Of a stretch of DNA of 17,142 nt, positions 7,407 through 14,796 are shown one piece after another (the first letter of the stretch is position 1; the number at the start of each line of letters is the position of its first letter). Under the pieces are notes generated by a model that was given only the letters and a program-made list of their open reading frames with translations, made no database searches and was not told the DNA's origin. Location of the stretch: assembly GCA_041655035.1 (NCBI GenBank), contig JBAZCN010000065.1, forward strand, positions 1-17,142. The letters are read 5' to 3'. The translations under genes were made by a program, and so were the position numbers. The stretch comes from NAT127 sp041655035. Its GTDB lineage: Bacteria; Pseudomonadota; Gammaproteobacteria; Pseudomonadales; Porticoccaceae.

Positions 7407-7726
7407 CGGGCTGGTCCTTGGGTCCTGGTGAGAGACGTCAGTCGGGGAAAATTCAGTGGCGAGTTGGCCACGGGGTGATCGTTGCCGGGTTTGCCCGGCA
7501 CCGCAACAGCGAGTGATATCGCCCGATGGCTTGCGGTATCGGCGAGAGACCGCGCGATATTTCGTCGATACAGGCTACGTTTGGGCGATATCAACAGCGC
7601 TATTGGTGTTCGCCGCTGCTGCTCTAGGCTGCTGCCCTGAGTGCTGTGCCATTGCCCTGAGCCCGCGCGCCGCCCGGTGTCCGGCATGCCGACACGAAAT
7701 AACAACGAAGACCGGAGTATCGAACA
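7407..7726. promoter_or_regulatory. Divergent promoter region between the redoxin and TonB receptor genes
   Basis: 320 bases with no credible gene. It contains a 7-bp hairpin at 7483-7500 (TGCCGGG, TTTG, CCCGGCA) and a pair of inverted 11-base sites. The ribosome-binding site of the receptor (GGAG at 7714-7717) is at the right end. No clear -35/-10 pair could be chosen by eye. The AraC-type regulator encoded at 10410-11288 is the natural candidate to act here, but this is inference. Confidence 0.45.
7514..7593. promoter_or_regulatory. Inverted pair of TGATATCGCCC sites, candidate operator
   Basis: TGATATCGCCC at 7514-7524 and its exact reverse complement at 7583-7593 are 58 bases apart. Related but imperfect words (GGTATCGGCG near 7535 and GCGATATTT near 7554) lie between them. 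Paired, widely spaced sites in a divergent promoter fit a looping or dimeric regulator. No binding protein is known. Confidence 0.4.
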
Positions 7727-10117
7727 ATGCGTAAGTTGCCCTTAGCTTTTGCCATCGGGACCGTATCCCTGCTGACTGGTGCTGTGTCTGTAGCCGCTGA
7801 TGACAATACAGCCGACAGTTCCGCCGCGGCACAGTCCCGCGGAACATATCTGGAAGAGGTGGTGGTCACCGCCCGCCGCCGCGAGGAGAGCCTCCAGGGC
7901 GTGCCTGTTTCAATCACGGCGTTTTCCGCCGACGCCATGGCCAAAGCCTCCATCCAGGAAATGGAGAACCTGACCGCCGTGGTGCCGGGCTTCCGCTTCA
8001 GCTTCGAGGGCGGCGCCAACAATGTCTCCATGTCGTTGCGCGGGCTTGGCATCATCCCGATAGGCGAAGGTGTGCCGTCGGTGGTGGTGTACAGCAACGA
8101 TGTGCCCCTGCCCAAAGTGGGCGGCAATGTGCCCACCTATGACCTGGAGAGCATCCAGGTGCTCAAGGGCCCGCAGGGCACTCTGTTCGGACGCAACACC
8201 ATCGGCGGCGCGGTGCTGATCACTCCCAGGGCGCCGGATTACGAACAGGATGGCTACCTGCGGGTGGGCGCGGGCAATTACGACTCCTCGCTGGTGGAAG
8301 GAGCGGGCAATATCACCCTGGTGGAGAATGTCGCCGCACTGCGGATCGCCGGGCAAATGCGCAAGCGCGGACCCACTGAGAAAAATCTCGATTCCGGCCC
8401 CGATCTCAACGACGTCGACCAGAAAAGTCTGCGGATCTCACTGCTGCTCGAACCCACCGAGAACCTGACCAACACCCTGGTGTTCGACTATTTCAAGGCC
8501 GACCAGCGCCCCGGCACCGACCATGTGGTGGGGTTCAACCCCGGCGTGGTGCAGGCCGCCTTTGCCCCGTCCCTCGGGCAGGACATCGCCGCCGCCTACG
8601 AGCAGGCCGTGGCCCAGGCCGCCGCAGGCATTCGCGCCGCCGGCGCCCACCGGGTGTCCAATAATTTCCACAACGACGGCAACGACAGAGGCCACACTTT
8701 CAATTCGGAGTTGTGGGGTATCGCCAACACCACGGAGTACAGCGCCGGGGATATTACCTTGCGCAATATCTTCGGCTACCGCCGGGTGTCCAGCACCATT
8801 GCCGCCAATACCCAGGGTTTTGGCGCCATCGATGGCCCCCTCGGCCCGCTGGTGATCTACCACCTCGCGTCACAGGATGAGAAGGAATACTTCTCCAACG
8901 AATTCCAGATTCTCGGCAGCAGTGAACGGCTGGAATGGATTGTCGGCGGCTTTTACAGCCGGGATGAGCCCACAGCGGGCATGGGCACCAGCGCCCAGTC
9001 CTTCAACTTGCTGGACTTCGGCGCCAGTGATGTGCACACCACCGCGCTGACCGAAAATGAGAATTATGCGGTGTTCGGCCAGATCGGTTACAGCCTGACG
9101 GACGCCCTGACCCTCAATCTGGGCGCGCGCTACAGTTGGGACAAGATCGAGGGTTGCGGCATCGGCGGCCTGGGCTATTACCTTTCCCCCGGCCAATGTG
9201 CCGATTCCGGGGCATCCCTCGTCAAGAGCGATGGCGGCGCCCCGACCTGGACCGTCGGCCTTGATTATCAGGCCACTGACGATCTTTTCCTTTACGCCAC
9301 CCATCGCCGCGGCTACCGCGGGGTGAATATCAATACACCGCGGTTTTACTCCCCCGCCACTACCGGCGGCACGGACCCCGGCTGTATCGCTGGCGCAGGG
9401 CAGTGTGCGGACCTGAGACCCTTCCAGACCGTCGACGAGGAACAGATCGACGATTTCGAGCTGGGGATGAAGCTCGACTGGACGGCGGGCGGCATGGTGG
9501 GTCGCACCAACCTGTCGCTGTTCCACACCCGGTATACGGATGCGGTGCAGTTTGTCAGCGTGAGGGGCGTGGTCCCGACTTCGGCGCCGGATAATCCTAC
9601 CCGTTCATCGGTGGCGGTGAATGCCGCCGACCTGACCATCAACGGGGTCGAACTCGAACTGGTGGTATCCCCCACCGATTCCCTGACCCTGTCCCTGACC
9701 GCCTCCCATCTGGATCAGACCGTGGACAAGGTCAATGTGCCCGTCATCGGCGCCCAGGCGCTGACCAAGGACAATGTCACGCTGCCCACCCCGGAATTTT
9801 CCGGCACCGCCGCGGTGCGCTATGTGTTGCCCTTTACGCCCTTGGGGGGAGAACTGTCGATGAGCGCGGATTATTACCACACCGGCAAGTGGGACGCCCA
9901 GTCCGGCGTCTCCCTGCCGGGCTACGAACTGGTCAATGCACGCCTCGATCTGGCCGAACTGGCGGCGGGCAAGCTGGCGCTGGCCCTGTGGGCCCGCAAC
10001 CTGCTGGACGAGGAGTACGCCACCGCGCCTGGCAGCCTGCAGTCCACCCTGCCGGCAAGGACCGCTTTCTTTGGTGATCCGCGCACCTTTGGCGTAGAGG
10101 CGACCTACCGCTTCTGA
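7727..10117 (+). CDS. TonB-dependent receptor without signalling domain (catabolic-type, substrate unknown)
   Basis: A 796-residue outer-membrane receptor. Residues 1-23 form a signal peptide ending SVAA. The TonB box EEVVVTARRREES starts at residue 43. The plug follows (VPVSITAFSADAM, LRGLG, VYSNDVPLP, DLESIQVLKGPQGTLFGRN, GGAVLI), then the barrel, ending in a terminal Phe (GVEATYRF). It has no STN domain, unlike the receptor at 355-2778, so it should not signal through a FecR-like protein. The EEVVVTARRR-EESLQ-VPVSI pattern is typical of the large receptor family expanded in bacteria that take up complex organic molecules. Two short Cys-Cys loops in the barrel (GCGIGG...GQCAD and GCIAGAGQCAD) are unusual and may form external disulfides. 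GGAG lies nine bases before the ATG. The AraC-type gene follows on the same strand. Confidence 0.92.
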   Translation: MRKLPLAFAIGTVSLLTGAVSVAADDNTADSSAAAQSRGTYLEEVVVTARRREESLQGVPVSITAFSADAMAKASIQEMENLTAVVPGFRFSFEGGANNVSMSLRGLGIIPIGEGVPSVVVYSNDVPLPKVGGNVPTYDLESIQVLKGPQGTLFGRNTIGGAVLITPRAPDYEQDGYLRVGAGNYDSSLVEGAGNITLVENVAALRIAGQMRKRGPTEKNLDSGPDLNDVDQKSLRISLLLEPTENLTNTLVFDYFKADQRPGTDHVVGFNPGVVQAAFAPSLGQDIAAAYEQAVAQAAAGIRAAGAHRVSNNFHNDGNDRGHTFNSELWGIANTTEYSAGDITLRNIFGYRRVSSTIAANTQGFGAIDGPLGPLVIYHLASQDEKEYFSNEFQILGSSERLEWIVGGFYSRDEPTAGMGTSAQSFNLLDFGASDVHTTALTENENYAVFGQIGYSLTDALTLNLGARYSWDKIEGCGIGGLGYYLSPGQCADSGASLVKSDGGAPTWTVGLDYQATDDLFLYATHRRGYRGVNINTPRFYSPATTGGTDPGCIAGAGQCADLRPFQTVDEEQIDDFELGMKLDWTAGGMVGRTNLSLFHTRYTDAVQFVSVRGVVPTSAPDNPTRSSVAVNAADLTINGVELELVVSPTDSLTLSLTASHLDQTVDKVNVPVIGAQALTKDNVTLPTPEFSGTAAVRYVLPFTPLGGELSMSADYYHTGKWDAQSGVSLPGYELVNARLDLAELAAGKLALALWARNLLDEEYATAPGSLQSTLPARTAFFGDPRTFGVEATYRF

Positions 10118-10129
10118 TCCGTGACAGCA

Positions 10130-10161
10130 GCCGCAGCCGGGCCCTGGCGCCCCGCTGCGGC
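10130..10161 (+). terminator. Hairpin after the second TonB receptor gene
   Basis: GCCGCAGC at 10130-10137 pairs with GCTGCGGC at 10154-10161. An inner GGGC/GCCC pair can extend the stem. It begins 12 bases after the receptor stop codon. There is no T-run, so termination strength is uncertain. Confidence 0.45.
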
Positions 10162-10245
10162 GGGCTGGCGACCATGCAAATCGCGCCGGAAACGTTGTGC
10201 TACCATGGCGGCAGTGAACGATCAAGCAAGCACTTCTCGATCCGA

Positions 10246-10311
10246 TCTCCGGGAGTCGCTCCCTGAGAGACAATTTCCGAGAGCCGTTTGCTGAAAATAT
10301 TGTGCAGCAAA
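10246..10311 (+). promoter_or_regulatory. Leader region of the AraC-type gene with hairpin and AT-rich palindrome
   Basis: TCTC-C-GGGAG, loop TCG, then CTCCC-T-GAGA at 10246-10268 forms a tight nine-pair stem with one mismatch. At 10287-10311 TTTGCTG and CAGCAAA form an inverted repeat around 11 bases in the most AT-rich part of this gap. The latter could be an operator near the promoter of the regulator gene that starts at 10410. Neither element has been matched to a known site. Confidence 0.3.
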
Positions 10312-10409
10312 TAATAAATGCCGGTTTCCAGGCGTCGCGACGGGAAATCCAACTGCCTCGGCGCCGGGGTTGCTCGCCGGCTGCTTAATTGGTGATACGG
10401 AGGCATGTG

Positions 10410-11288
10410 ATGCGGACCATTCAAGAGGCGTTTCATACCGAGTCCACTTTCTTCAATTGTACGGACAATCGGGTTGGGAGCAGTGCCTACGATATCCAGA
10501 TCAATGAGTTGCGCCTGCCGAACCCAGGGGCCGGCGTGTACCGCTCCGATAGCCACTGTTTTCTTCAGTACGTGCTGGTGCCCGAGCAACAGGTGCAGGG
10601 CAGCTATCCCGCCCGCATTGCGGGGCGCAGCATGGGCCAGCTGATGTTCGTGCCCCCCGGCGCCACCCTGGAATGGCACTGGTCCACTGGCCGCCAACGC
10701 GCTATCTCCTGCATGTTCGAGCTCGAAAAAGTCGGCTCTCTGGGAATCTATGAATGGGACTGGGACAGCGTTGATTTGTCACGCACCCTGGATATCAGGA
10801 ATGACTACCTGATGCTTGGCATGAGGAAACTGGCGGAGGAAGCGATTGCCCCCGGCTTTGCCAGTGAACTTCAGATTGAAAGCACCCTGACCCTCATGGC
10901 GCTCGAACTGCGCAAGCAGTTCTTCGCCGGCGAGCAGGCCTTGCGCCATGACCGCAACGGCCGGCTGGGCCCTGAGCAGTTGCAGATGATTCGCGACTAT
11001 ATCGAGGCGCACCTGAAAACGGAGATTACCGTGGCCGACATCGCCCGCGAATGCGAGCTGTCAGCGCGGACACTGACGGCCCTGTTCAAGAGCGCCACTG
11101 GCATGACCCTGCGCCAGACTGTTGCCCAGGCCCGCCTCGACAGGGCGCGGGCCATGCTCGCCAATCCCCGCCTGCTGATCAAACAGGTGGGTTACGAATG
11201 CGGATTTCGCGGCGCTGCGGCCTTTGTCGCCGCCTTTCACAAGGCCACCGGGATGACCCCCGCGCAATACCGGCAGCGTTTTTCCTGA
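10410..11288 (+). CDS. AraC/XylS-family transcriptional regulator
   Basis: A 292-residue regulator. The N-terminal half (about residues 1-170) looks like a cupin-type ligand-sensing domain (GRSMGQLMFVPPGATLEWHW). The C-terminal hundred residues carry two helix-turn-helix motifs: ITVADIARECELSARTL and ANPRLLIKQVGYECGF, ending MTPAQYRQRF, as in canonical AraC proteins. I chose the ATG at 10410 because GGAGG (10399-10403) lies six bases upstream. A TTG seven codons earlier is open but unsupported. It follows the TonB receptor on the same strand by about 290 bases and has its own hairpin-bearing leader. Likely targets are the receptor and perhaps the divergent redoxin; this is inferred from position only. 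Confidence 0.92.
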   Translation: MRTIQEAFHTESTFFNCTDNRVGSSAYDIQINELRLPNPGAGVYRSDSHCFLQYVLVPEQQVQGSYPARIAGRSMGQLMFVPPGATLEWHWSTGRQRAISCMFELEKVGSLGIYEWDWDSVDLSRTLDIRNDYLMLGMRKLAEEAIAPGFASELQIESTLTLMALELRKQFFAGEQALRHDRNGRLGPEQLQMIRDYIEAHLKTEITVADIARECELSARTLTALFKSATGMTLRQTVAQARLDRARAMLANPRLLIKQVGYECGFRGAAAFVAAFHKATGMTPAQYRQRFS

Positions 11289-11414
11289 GCCTGCTCGTCA
11301 CCGGCACTGATCATTCTCCGACCGCCGGGGCGACATAGAAAGCCCCTGCGACGCCGTACCGAGACTGGGCAATTCATATCGAGCCGGCGGGCTGAAACAC
11401 CGATTGAAACATGC

Positions 11415-11444
11415 CCGCACCGGATATTTCACCCTACCGTGCGG
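11415..11444 (-). terminator. Weak hairpin between the convergent AraC-type and phosphotransferase genes
   Basis: CCGCACCGG at 11415-11423 pairs with CCGTGCGG at 11437-11444, with one bulge. It lies nine bases beyond the phosphotransferase stop codon. A loose T-containing stretch follows on the minus strand. The rest of the 164-base convergent gap shows nothing recognisable. Confidence 0.3.
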
Positions 11445-11452
11445 ACCTCGAC

Positions 11453-12826
11453 TCAGTTCACCGGCTCGAGGCGCACGTGGGATGCCGATTCGCCGATGGC
11501 GGTGTCGCCGTAGACCTGCACCCGGCGCTCGATCTCGTTGGCGAAAAACCGCATCAGCTGCTCGTCGTGCTCGGGCCCCGCGGTGCGCACGAACGCCTCC
11601 AGGTGCGCCTCCAGTTGTGCCGGATCGTCATGGCGCCTGCCGAGGAACGCCGCGGCCTCCTCGCTCGCCAGGCGGTGCAGTTCCGCACCGTAGCGCTCCA
11701 CCTTGGCCATGTATTCCGTCAGCCGCAGCGCCGCGAACTTGCGCGCTTCCTGCACCTCGTCGGCGGCGCCAATCTGCTTGACGGCGTCGTCGAGCATGCG
11801 CATCAGCGCGGCATTGACCGTCGCCGGGGCGCTGACCGCCGCCGGTTTCTCCAGCACGACGCCGAGGTTCTCCGCCAGAATGTTGATCAGCGAACGGCGC
11901 AGCGCCAGGTCCCATTCGGTGTAGACGTCATGGGGGTCGCCGGGCTGCGGGTTGCCGATGGAGCCCACGAACTGCATGCAGGCCACGGTGGCGAACAGCG
12001 CGTGGTGGTAGCGCATCACCGCGGTATCCAGGGGCTCGCCGGTCACTTCCGCGTAGTAGTGGCAGAGGTTGCCGATGGTGTCGCCCATGTGCTCCACCGA
12101 CTGGCGCATGGACATGGTGGCGAGATCGGTGAGGGCGTCGCCGATCATGGCGAATTCAAAGTCGTAGAGACAGGTGAGCTTGCCGTTCTCGAACAGGAAC
12201 TGGCCGGCGTCGAAGGCGATGAAGCTGGGCTTGGTGCGGTGGGCGGGAATATTGGCGCGCAGCCAGCGCACCGCGAACTCGATCAGCGGCTCGGGCTTGT
12301 TCTTGTGGCGGTTGTACAGCGGCAGGTAGGCGTTCAGGCCGGCCAGGGCTATCGCTTCGGCGCCCTCGGGGATGTCGATGCCGCGGGCGGCGAAGTCGTC
12401 GAGGGGCAGGTTGTGCATGGCGGCGATGGCATCGATGTACTGGCGGGCGATGGCGCGGCGCTGGTCGTCGCTGGCGGCGGTGGCGACATCGCGGGTGCCG
12501 GGCACGGTTTCCATGATGATGGCCACCGGGTCCTCGCACATGCCGTAGATGTGGGGCACGGGAATGCCGTGCTGTTCGAGGACCTCGATGATGTCGGCCT
12601 CGCGCTTCAGTTCCGGGAAGGGCAGGACATCGCTCTGGCGGTCGCCGCGGATATGGATATGGAGGATCTCGCCGTCGCGGTCGACATCGACGAACCACGC
12701 CGGCCGCCAGCGGATCTGGCGCTCCATGGCAATCACCTGGCCGCCGGTCAGGCGCTCGACGCAGGCGCGCAGTTTGTCTTCGTCGCTGATGGCGGGTTTG
12801 ATATCGAGTGCTGGGGTGCTGGTCAT
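11453..12826 (-). CDS. Phosphotransferase-family protein (APH/choline-kinase fold) with altered catalytic loop
   Basis: A 457-residue protein of the aminoglycoside-phosphotransferase-like kinase fold. The N-lobe includes LKREADIIEVLEQHGIPVPHIYG (about 73-95, the 'REA...L...G.pvP' signature) and IIMETVPGT at 103-111. The C-lobe has SFIAFDAGQFLFE at 201-213 where typical members have HGDxxxxN. Asp206 is kept, but the His is Ala and the Asn is replaced by Gln after a shortened loop. The metal-binding motif is DFE at 222-224. About 150 further residues follow, beyond the usual kinase core. Large relatives of this kind often sit near acyl-CoA or lipid catabolism genes; whether this one phosphorylates anything is unclear. 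A good promoter lies upstream on the minus strand, while the Shine-Dalgarno sequence is weak. It faces the AraC-type gene convergently and manC divergently. Confidence 0.8.
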   Translation of the reverse strand: MTSTPALDIKPAISDEDKLRACVERLTGGQVIAMERQIRWRPAWFVDVDRDGEILHIHIRGDRQSDVLPFPELKREADIIEVLEQHGIPVPHIYGMCEDPVAIIMETVPGTRDVATAASDDQRRAIARQYIDAIAAMHNLPLDDFAARGIDIPEGAEAIALAGLNAYLPLYNRHKNKPEPLIEFAVRWLRANIPAHRTKPSFIAFDAGQFLFENGKLTCLYDFEFAMIGDALTDLATMSMRQSVEHMGDTIGNLCHYYAEVTGEPLDTAVMRYHHALFATVACMQFVGSIGNPQPGDPHDVYTEWDLALRRSLINILAENLGVVLEKPAAVSAPATVNAALMRMLDDAVKQIGAADEVQEARKFAALRLTEYMAKVERYGAELHRLASEEAAAFLGRRHDDPAQLEAHLEAFVRTAGPEHDEQLMRFFANEIERRVQVYGDTAIGESASHVRLEPVN

Positions 12827-12911
12827 GTCGAGGGTACCGGAATTGTTTTAGGGTTATCGGTGTAACTGCCGTCGTGGCGGCTGCATGTGCCTGCGAAGCA
12901 AGTGCGGTAGG

Positions 12912-12941
12912 ATGATAGATTGTCGCAATGTTATCAGTCAA
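12912..12941 (-). promoter_or_regulatory. Candidate sigma-70 promoter for the phosphotransferase gene
   Basis: On the minus strand TTGACT (12941-12936), an 18-base spacer, then TATCAT (12917-12912) give five of six matches to each sigma-70 box. The expected start point is near 12905, leaving about 79 bases of leader before the ATG at 12826. Confidence 0.5.
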
Positions 12942-13109
12942 ATGACTTATCCCGGTTGCGGCGGTATTTCTGGCCATCGGCCCCGGAGAGGCATAATATT
13001 ACTCCGCAAAGCTGATAAGGCTCAGGAAAAGCCAGTAAAAATAGTGGCTTGGGTGTCGGAGTCGGGCGCCGCGCCGATCCGTGGGACTACTCTCGATTAG
13101 AGGAAGGAT

Positions 13110-14519
13110 ATGTTTTTTCCCGTCATTATGGCCGGCGGCTCGGGCACCCGCCTGTGGCCGCTGTCGCGCCAGCTCAATCCAAAGCAGTTTCTCGCCCTGG
13201 TGGACCGGAAGTTGACCATGCTGCAGTTGACCCTGGGCCGGCTCGATGGGCTGGGCGTCGCCGCGCCGCTGTTGATCTGCAACGAAGAGCATCGTTTTCT
13301 CGCCGCTGAACAGCTGCGCCAACTGGGTATCGATGACGCCGCCATCCTCCTCGAACCGGAAGGCCGCAACACCGCGCCGGCGATCGCCCTGGCCGCCCTC
13401 CATGCGGTGCGCGACGGTGACGATCCGATGTTGCTGGTGCTGGCCGCCGATCACCTCATCGGCGATGTCGGCAGCTTTCATGGCAGTATCCTCAATGCCC
13501 TGCCTCTGGCGGAGGCCGGCAAGCTGGTCACGTTCGGGATCGTGCCTGGCCTGGCTGAGACCGGCTACGGCTACATCCGGCGCGGCGCCGAGCTGGCCGC
13601 CGGAGCCTTCGCCGTCGACCGGTTCGTCGAGAAACCCGACGAGGCGACGGCCCAGGCCTATCTGGACTCGGGCGAATATTATTGGAACAGCGGCATGTTC
13701 CTGTTTCGGGCGAGCCGTTTCCTCGGGGAACTTGCCGCCCATCGGCCGGATATTCTCGCCGCCTGCGAAACCGCGATCGAAGGTTGCAGCAGGGATCTGC
13801 ATTTCATCCGCGTCGATGCCGAAGCGTTCGCCAGTTGTCCGGAGGATTCCATCGATTACGCGGTGATGGAGAAAACCGCCGATGCCGCAGTGGTGGGCCT
13901 GGATGCCGGCTGGAGCGACATCGGCTCCTGGTCGGCGCTGTGGGAAGTGAGTGACAAGGACGCCGCCGGCAACAGCCACGTCGGCGATGTGATCGACTGC
14001 GGATCGCGCCATACCCTGGTGCGCGCCGAGCACCGGCTGGTGGCCACGGTCGGGGTCGAGGATCTGATCGTGGTGGAGACCAAGGACGCGGTGCTGGTCG
14101 CCCACAAGGACAGCGTCCAGGACGTGAAAAAAATCGTCGAGCAGATCAAGCACAGTGGCCGCCACGAACACATGAATCACCGCGAGGTGTACCGGCCCTG
14201 GGGGGTGTACGATTCCATCGATCACGGCCATCGCTATCAGGTCAAGCGCATCACCGTCCAGCCCGGGGCCAAGCTGTCTCTGCAGATGCACCATCACCGT
14301 GCCGAGCATTGGGTGGTGGTCAGCGGTACCGCCAAGGTGACCAACGGCGACAACACCTACCTGGTGACCGAAAACCAGTCGACCTATATCCCCATCGGCC
14401 AGGTGCACAGCCTGGAGAACCCCGGACAGATTCCCCTCGAACTGATCGAGGTCCAGTCCGGCAGCTACCTGGGCGAGGACGATATCGTCCGCTTCGAGGA
14501 TCGCTACGGCCGGCTGTAG
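13110..14519 (+). CDS. manC: Mannose-1-phosphate guanylyltransferase / mannose-6-phosphate isomerase (ManC type)
   Basis: A 469-residue cytoplasmic enzyme that makes GDP-mannose from mannose-1-phosphate and GTP. A C-terminal domain of the mannose-6-phosphate isomerase type is present. The N-terminal nucleotidyltransferase signature is MAGGSGTRLWPLSR at 7-20, followed by PKQF. Further hallmarks are EPEGRNTAPAIALAA, FVEKP, YYWNSGMFLF and GWSDIGSWSALW. The C-terminal cupin domain (about 355-460) carries YRPWGVYDSID, VKRITVQPGAKLSLQ, then HHHRAEHWVVVSGTA. The length fits ManC/AlgA/CpsB. The ATG has AGGAAGGA just upstream. It is the first gene of a polysaccharide locus on this strand. A 587-base gap separates it from the next gene, so the two may not share a transcript. 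A short stem (14537-14559) follows the stop codon. Confidence 0.95.
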   Translation: MFFPVIMAGGSGTRLWPLSRQLNPKQFLALVDRKLTMLQLTLGRLDGLGVAAPLLICNEEHRFLAAEQLRQLGIDDAAILLEPEGRNTAPAIALAALHAVRDGDDPMLLVLAADHLIGDVGSFHGSILNALPLAEAGKLVTFGIVPGLAETGYGYIRRGAELAAGAFAVDRFVEKPDEATAQAYLDSGEYYWNSGMFLFRASRFLGELAAHRPDILAACETAIEGCSRDLHFIRVDAEAFASCPEDSIDYAVMEKTADAAVVGLDAGWSDIGSWSALWEVSDKDAAGNSHVGDVIDCGSRHTLVRAEHRLVATVGVEDLIVVETKDAVLVAHKDSVQDVKKIVEQIKHSGRHEHMNHREVYRPWGVYDSIDHGHRYQVKRITVQPGAKLSLQMHHHRAEHWVVVSGTAKVTNGDNTYLVTENQSTYIPIGQVHSLENPGQIPLELIEVQSGSYLGEDDIVRFEDRYGRL

Positions 14520-14575
14520 GATGGCTCTGGACGAGAACTCTGGAGGAAAGCTCCGGAGTAAAATCACCAGAACTC

Positions 14576-14606
14576 CATAGGGCGCTCTGACGAAGGAAGC
14601 GCACCG
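14576..14606 (+). repeat. Copy of the 31-bp palindromic repeat
   Basis: Starts CATAGGGCGCTCT and ends AGCGCACCG; the loop reads GACGAAGGA. It is the first of three copies between manC and the ATP-grasp fusion gene. Confidence 0.7.
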
Positions 14607-14710
14607 TTCCGCGGTCTCTGATGCGCTTGCCCCCCGGTGCATCTTCACTGGGAATGCCCCAGGGTGCATTGACGTTTCACCATGCAAGGACATGATATGC
14701 GCCGCGTCGT

Positions 14711-14741
14711 CGGTGCGCCTTCTGCGTCGGCAGATCCTATG
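14711..14741 (-). repeat. Inverted, degenerate copy of the 31-bp palindromic repeat
   Basis: Read on the minus strand it starts CATAGGATCTGCC and ends GGCGCACCG, with loop GACGCAGAA. It is the most diverged copy but keeps the same length and the same ends. Confidence 0.6.
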
Positions 14742-14765
14742 AGAGAGGCCCATTAAATGAACAAG

Positions 14766-14796
14766 CATAGGGTGTGCTGAGGAACGAAGCGCACCG
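14766..14796 (+). repeat. Copy of the 31-bp palindromic repeat
   Basis: Starts CATAGGGTGTGCT and ends AGCGCACCG, with loop GAGGAACGA. Its stem GGTGTGCT/AGCGCACC closes fully apart from one G-U pair. It lies 24 bases beyond the inverted copy. Confidence 0.75.

Noticed and set aside
11411..12865. 484-residue open frame on the plus strand opposite the phosphotransferase gene
   Set aside because: It is longer than the real gene, but its composition is dominated by G, A, V, H and D with no domain signature. The minus-strand product shows kinase-fold motifs.
12936..13000. Promoter for manC around CATAAT at 12992
   Set aside because: The -10-like word is good, but no acceptable -35 box is found 16-18 bases upstream, so I did not list it.
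12999..14768. 589-residue open frame on the minus strand opposite manC
   Set aside because: ManC motifs on the plus strand are complete and have a strong ribosome-binding site. The antisense frame matches no family and extends through the repeat cluster.
14576..14796. CRISPR array
   Set aside because: The three copies are in mixed orientation, unevenly spaced and diverged, with no constant-length spacers and no cas genes nearby.
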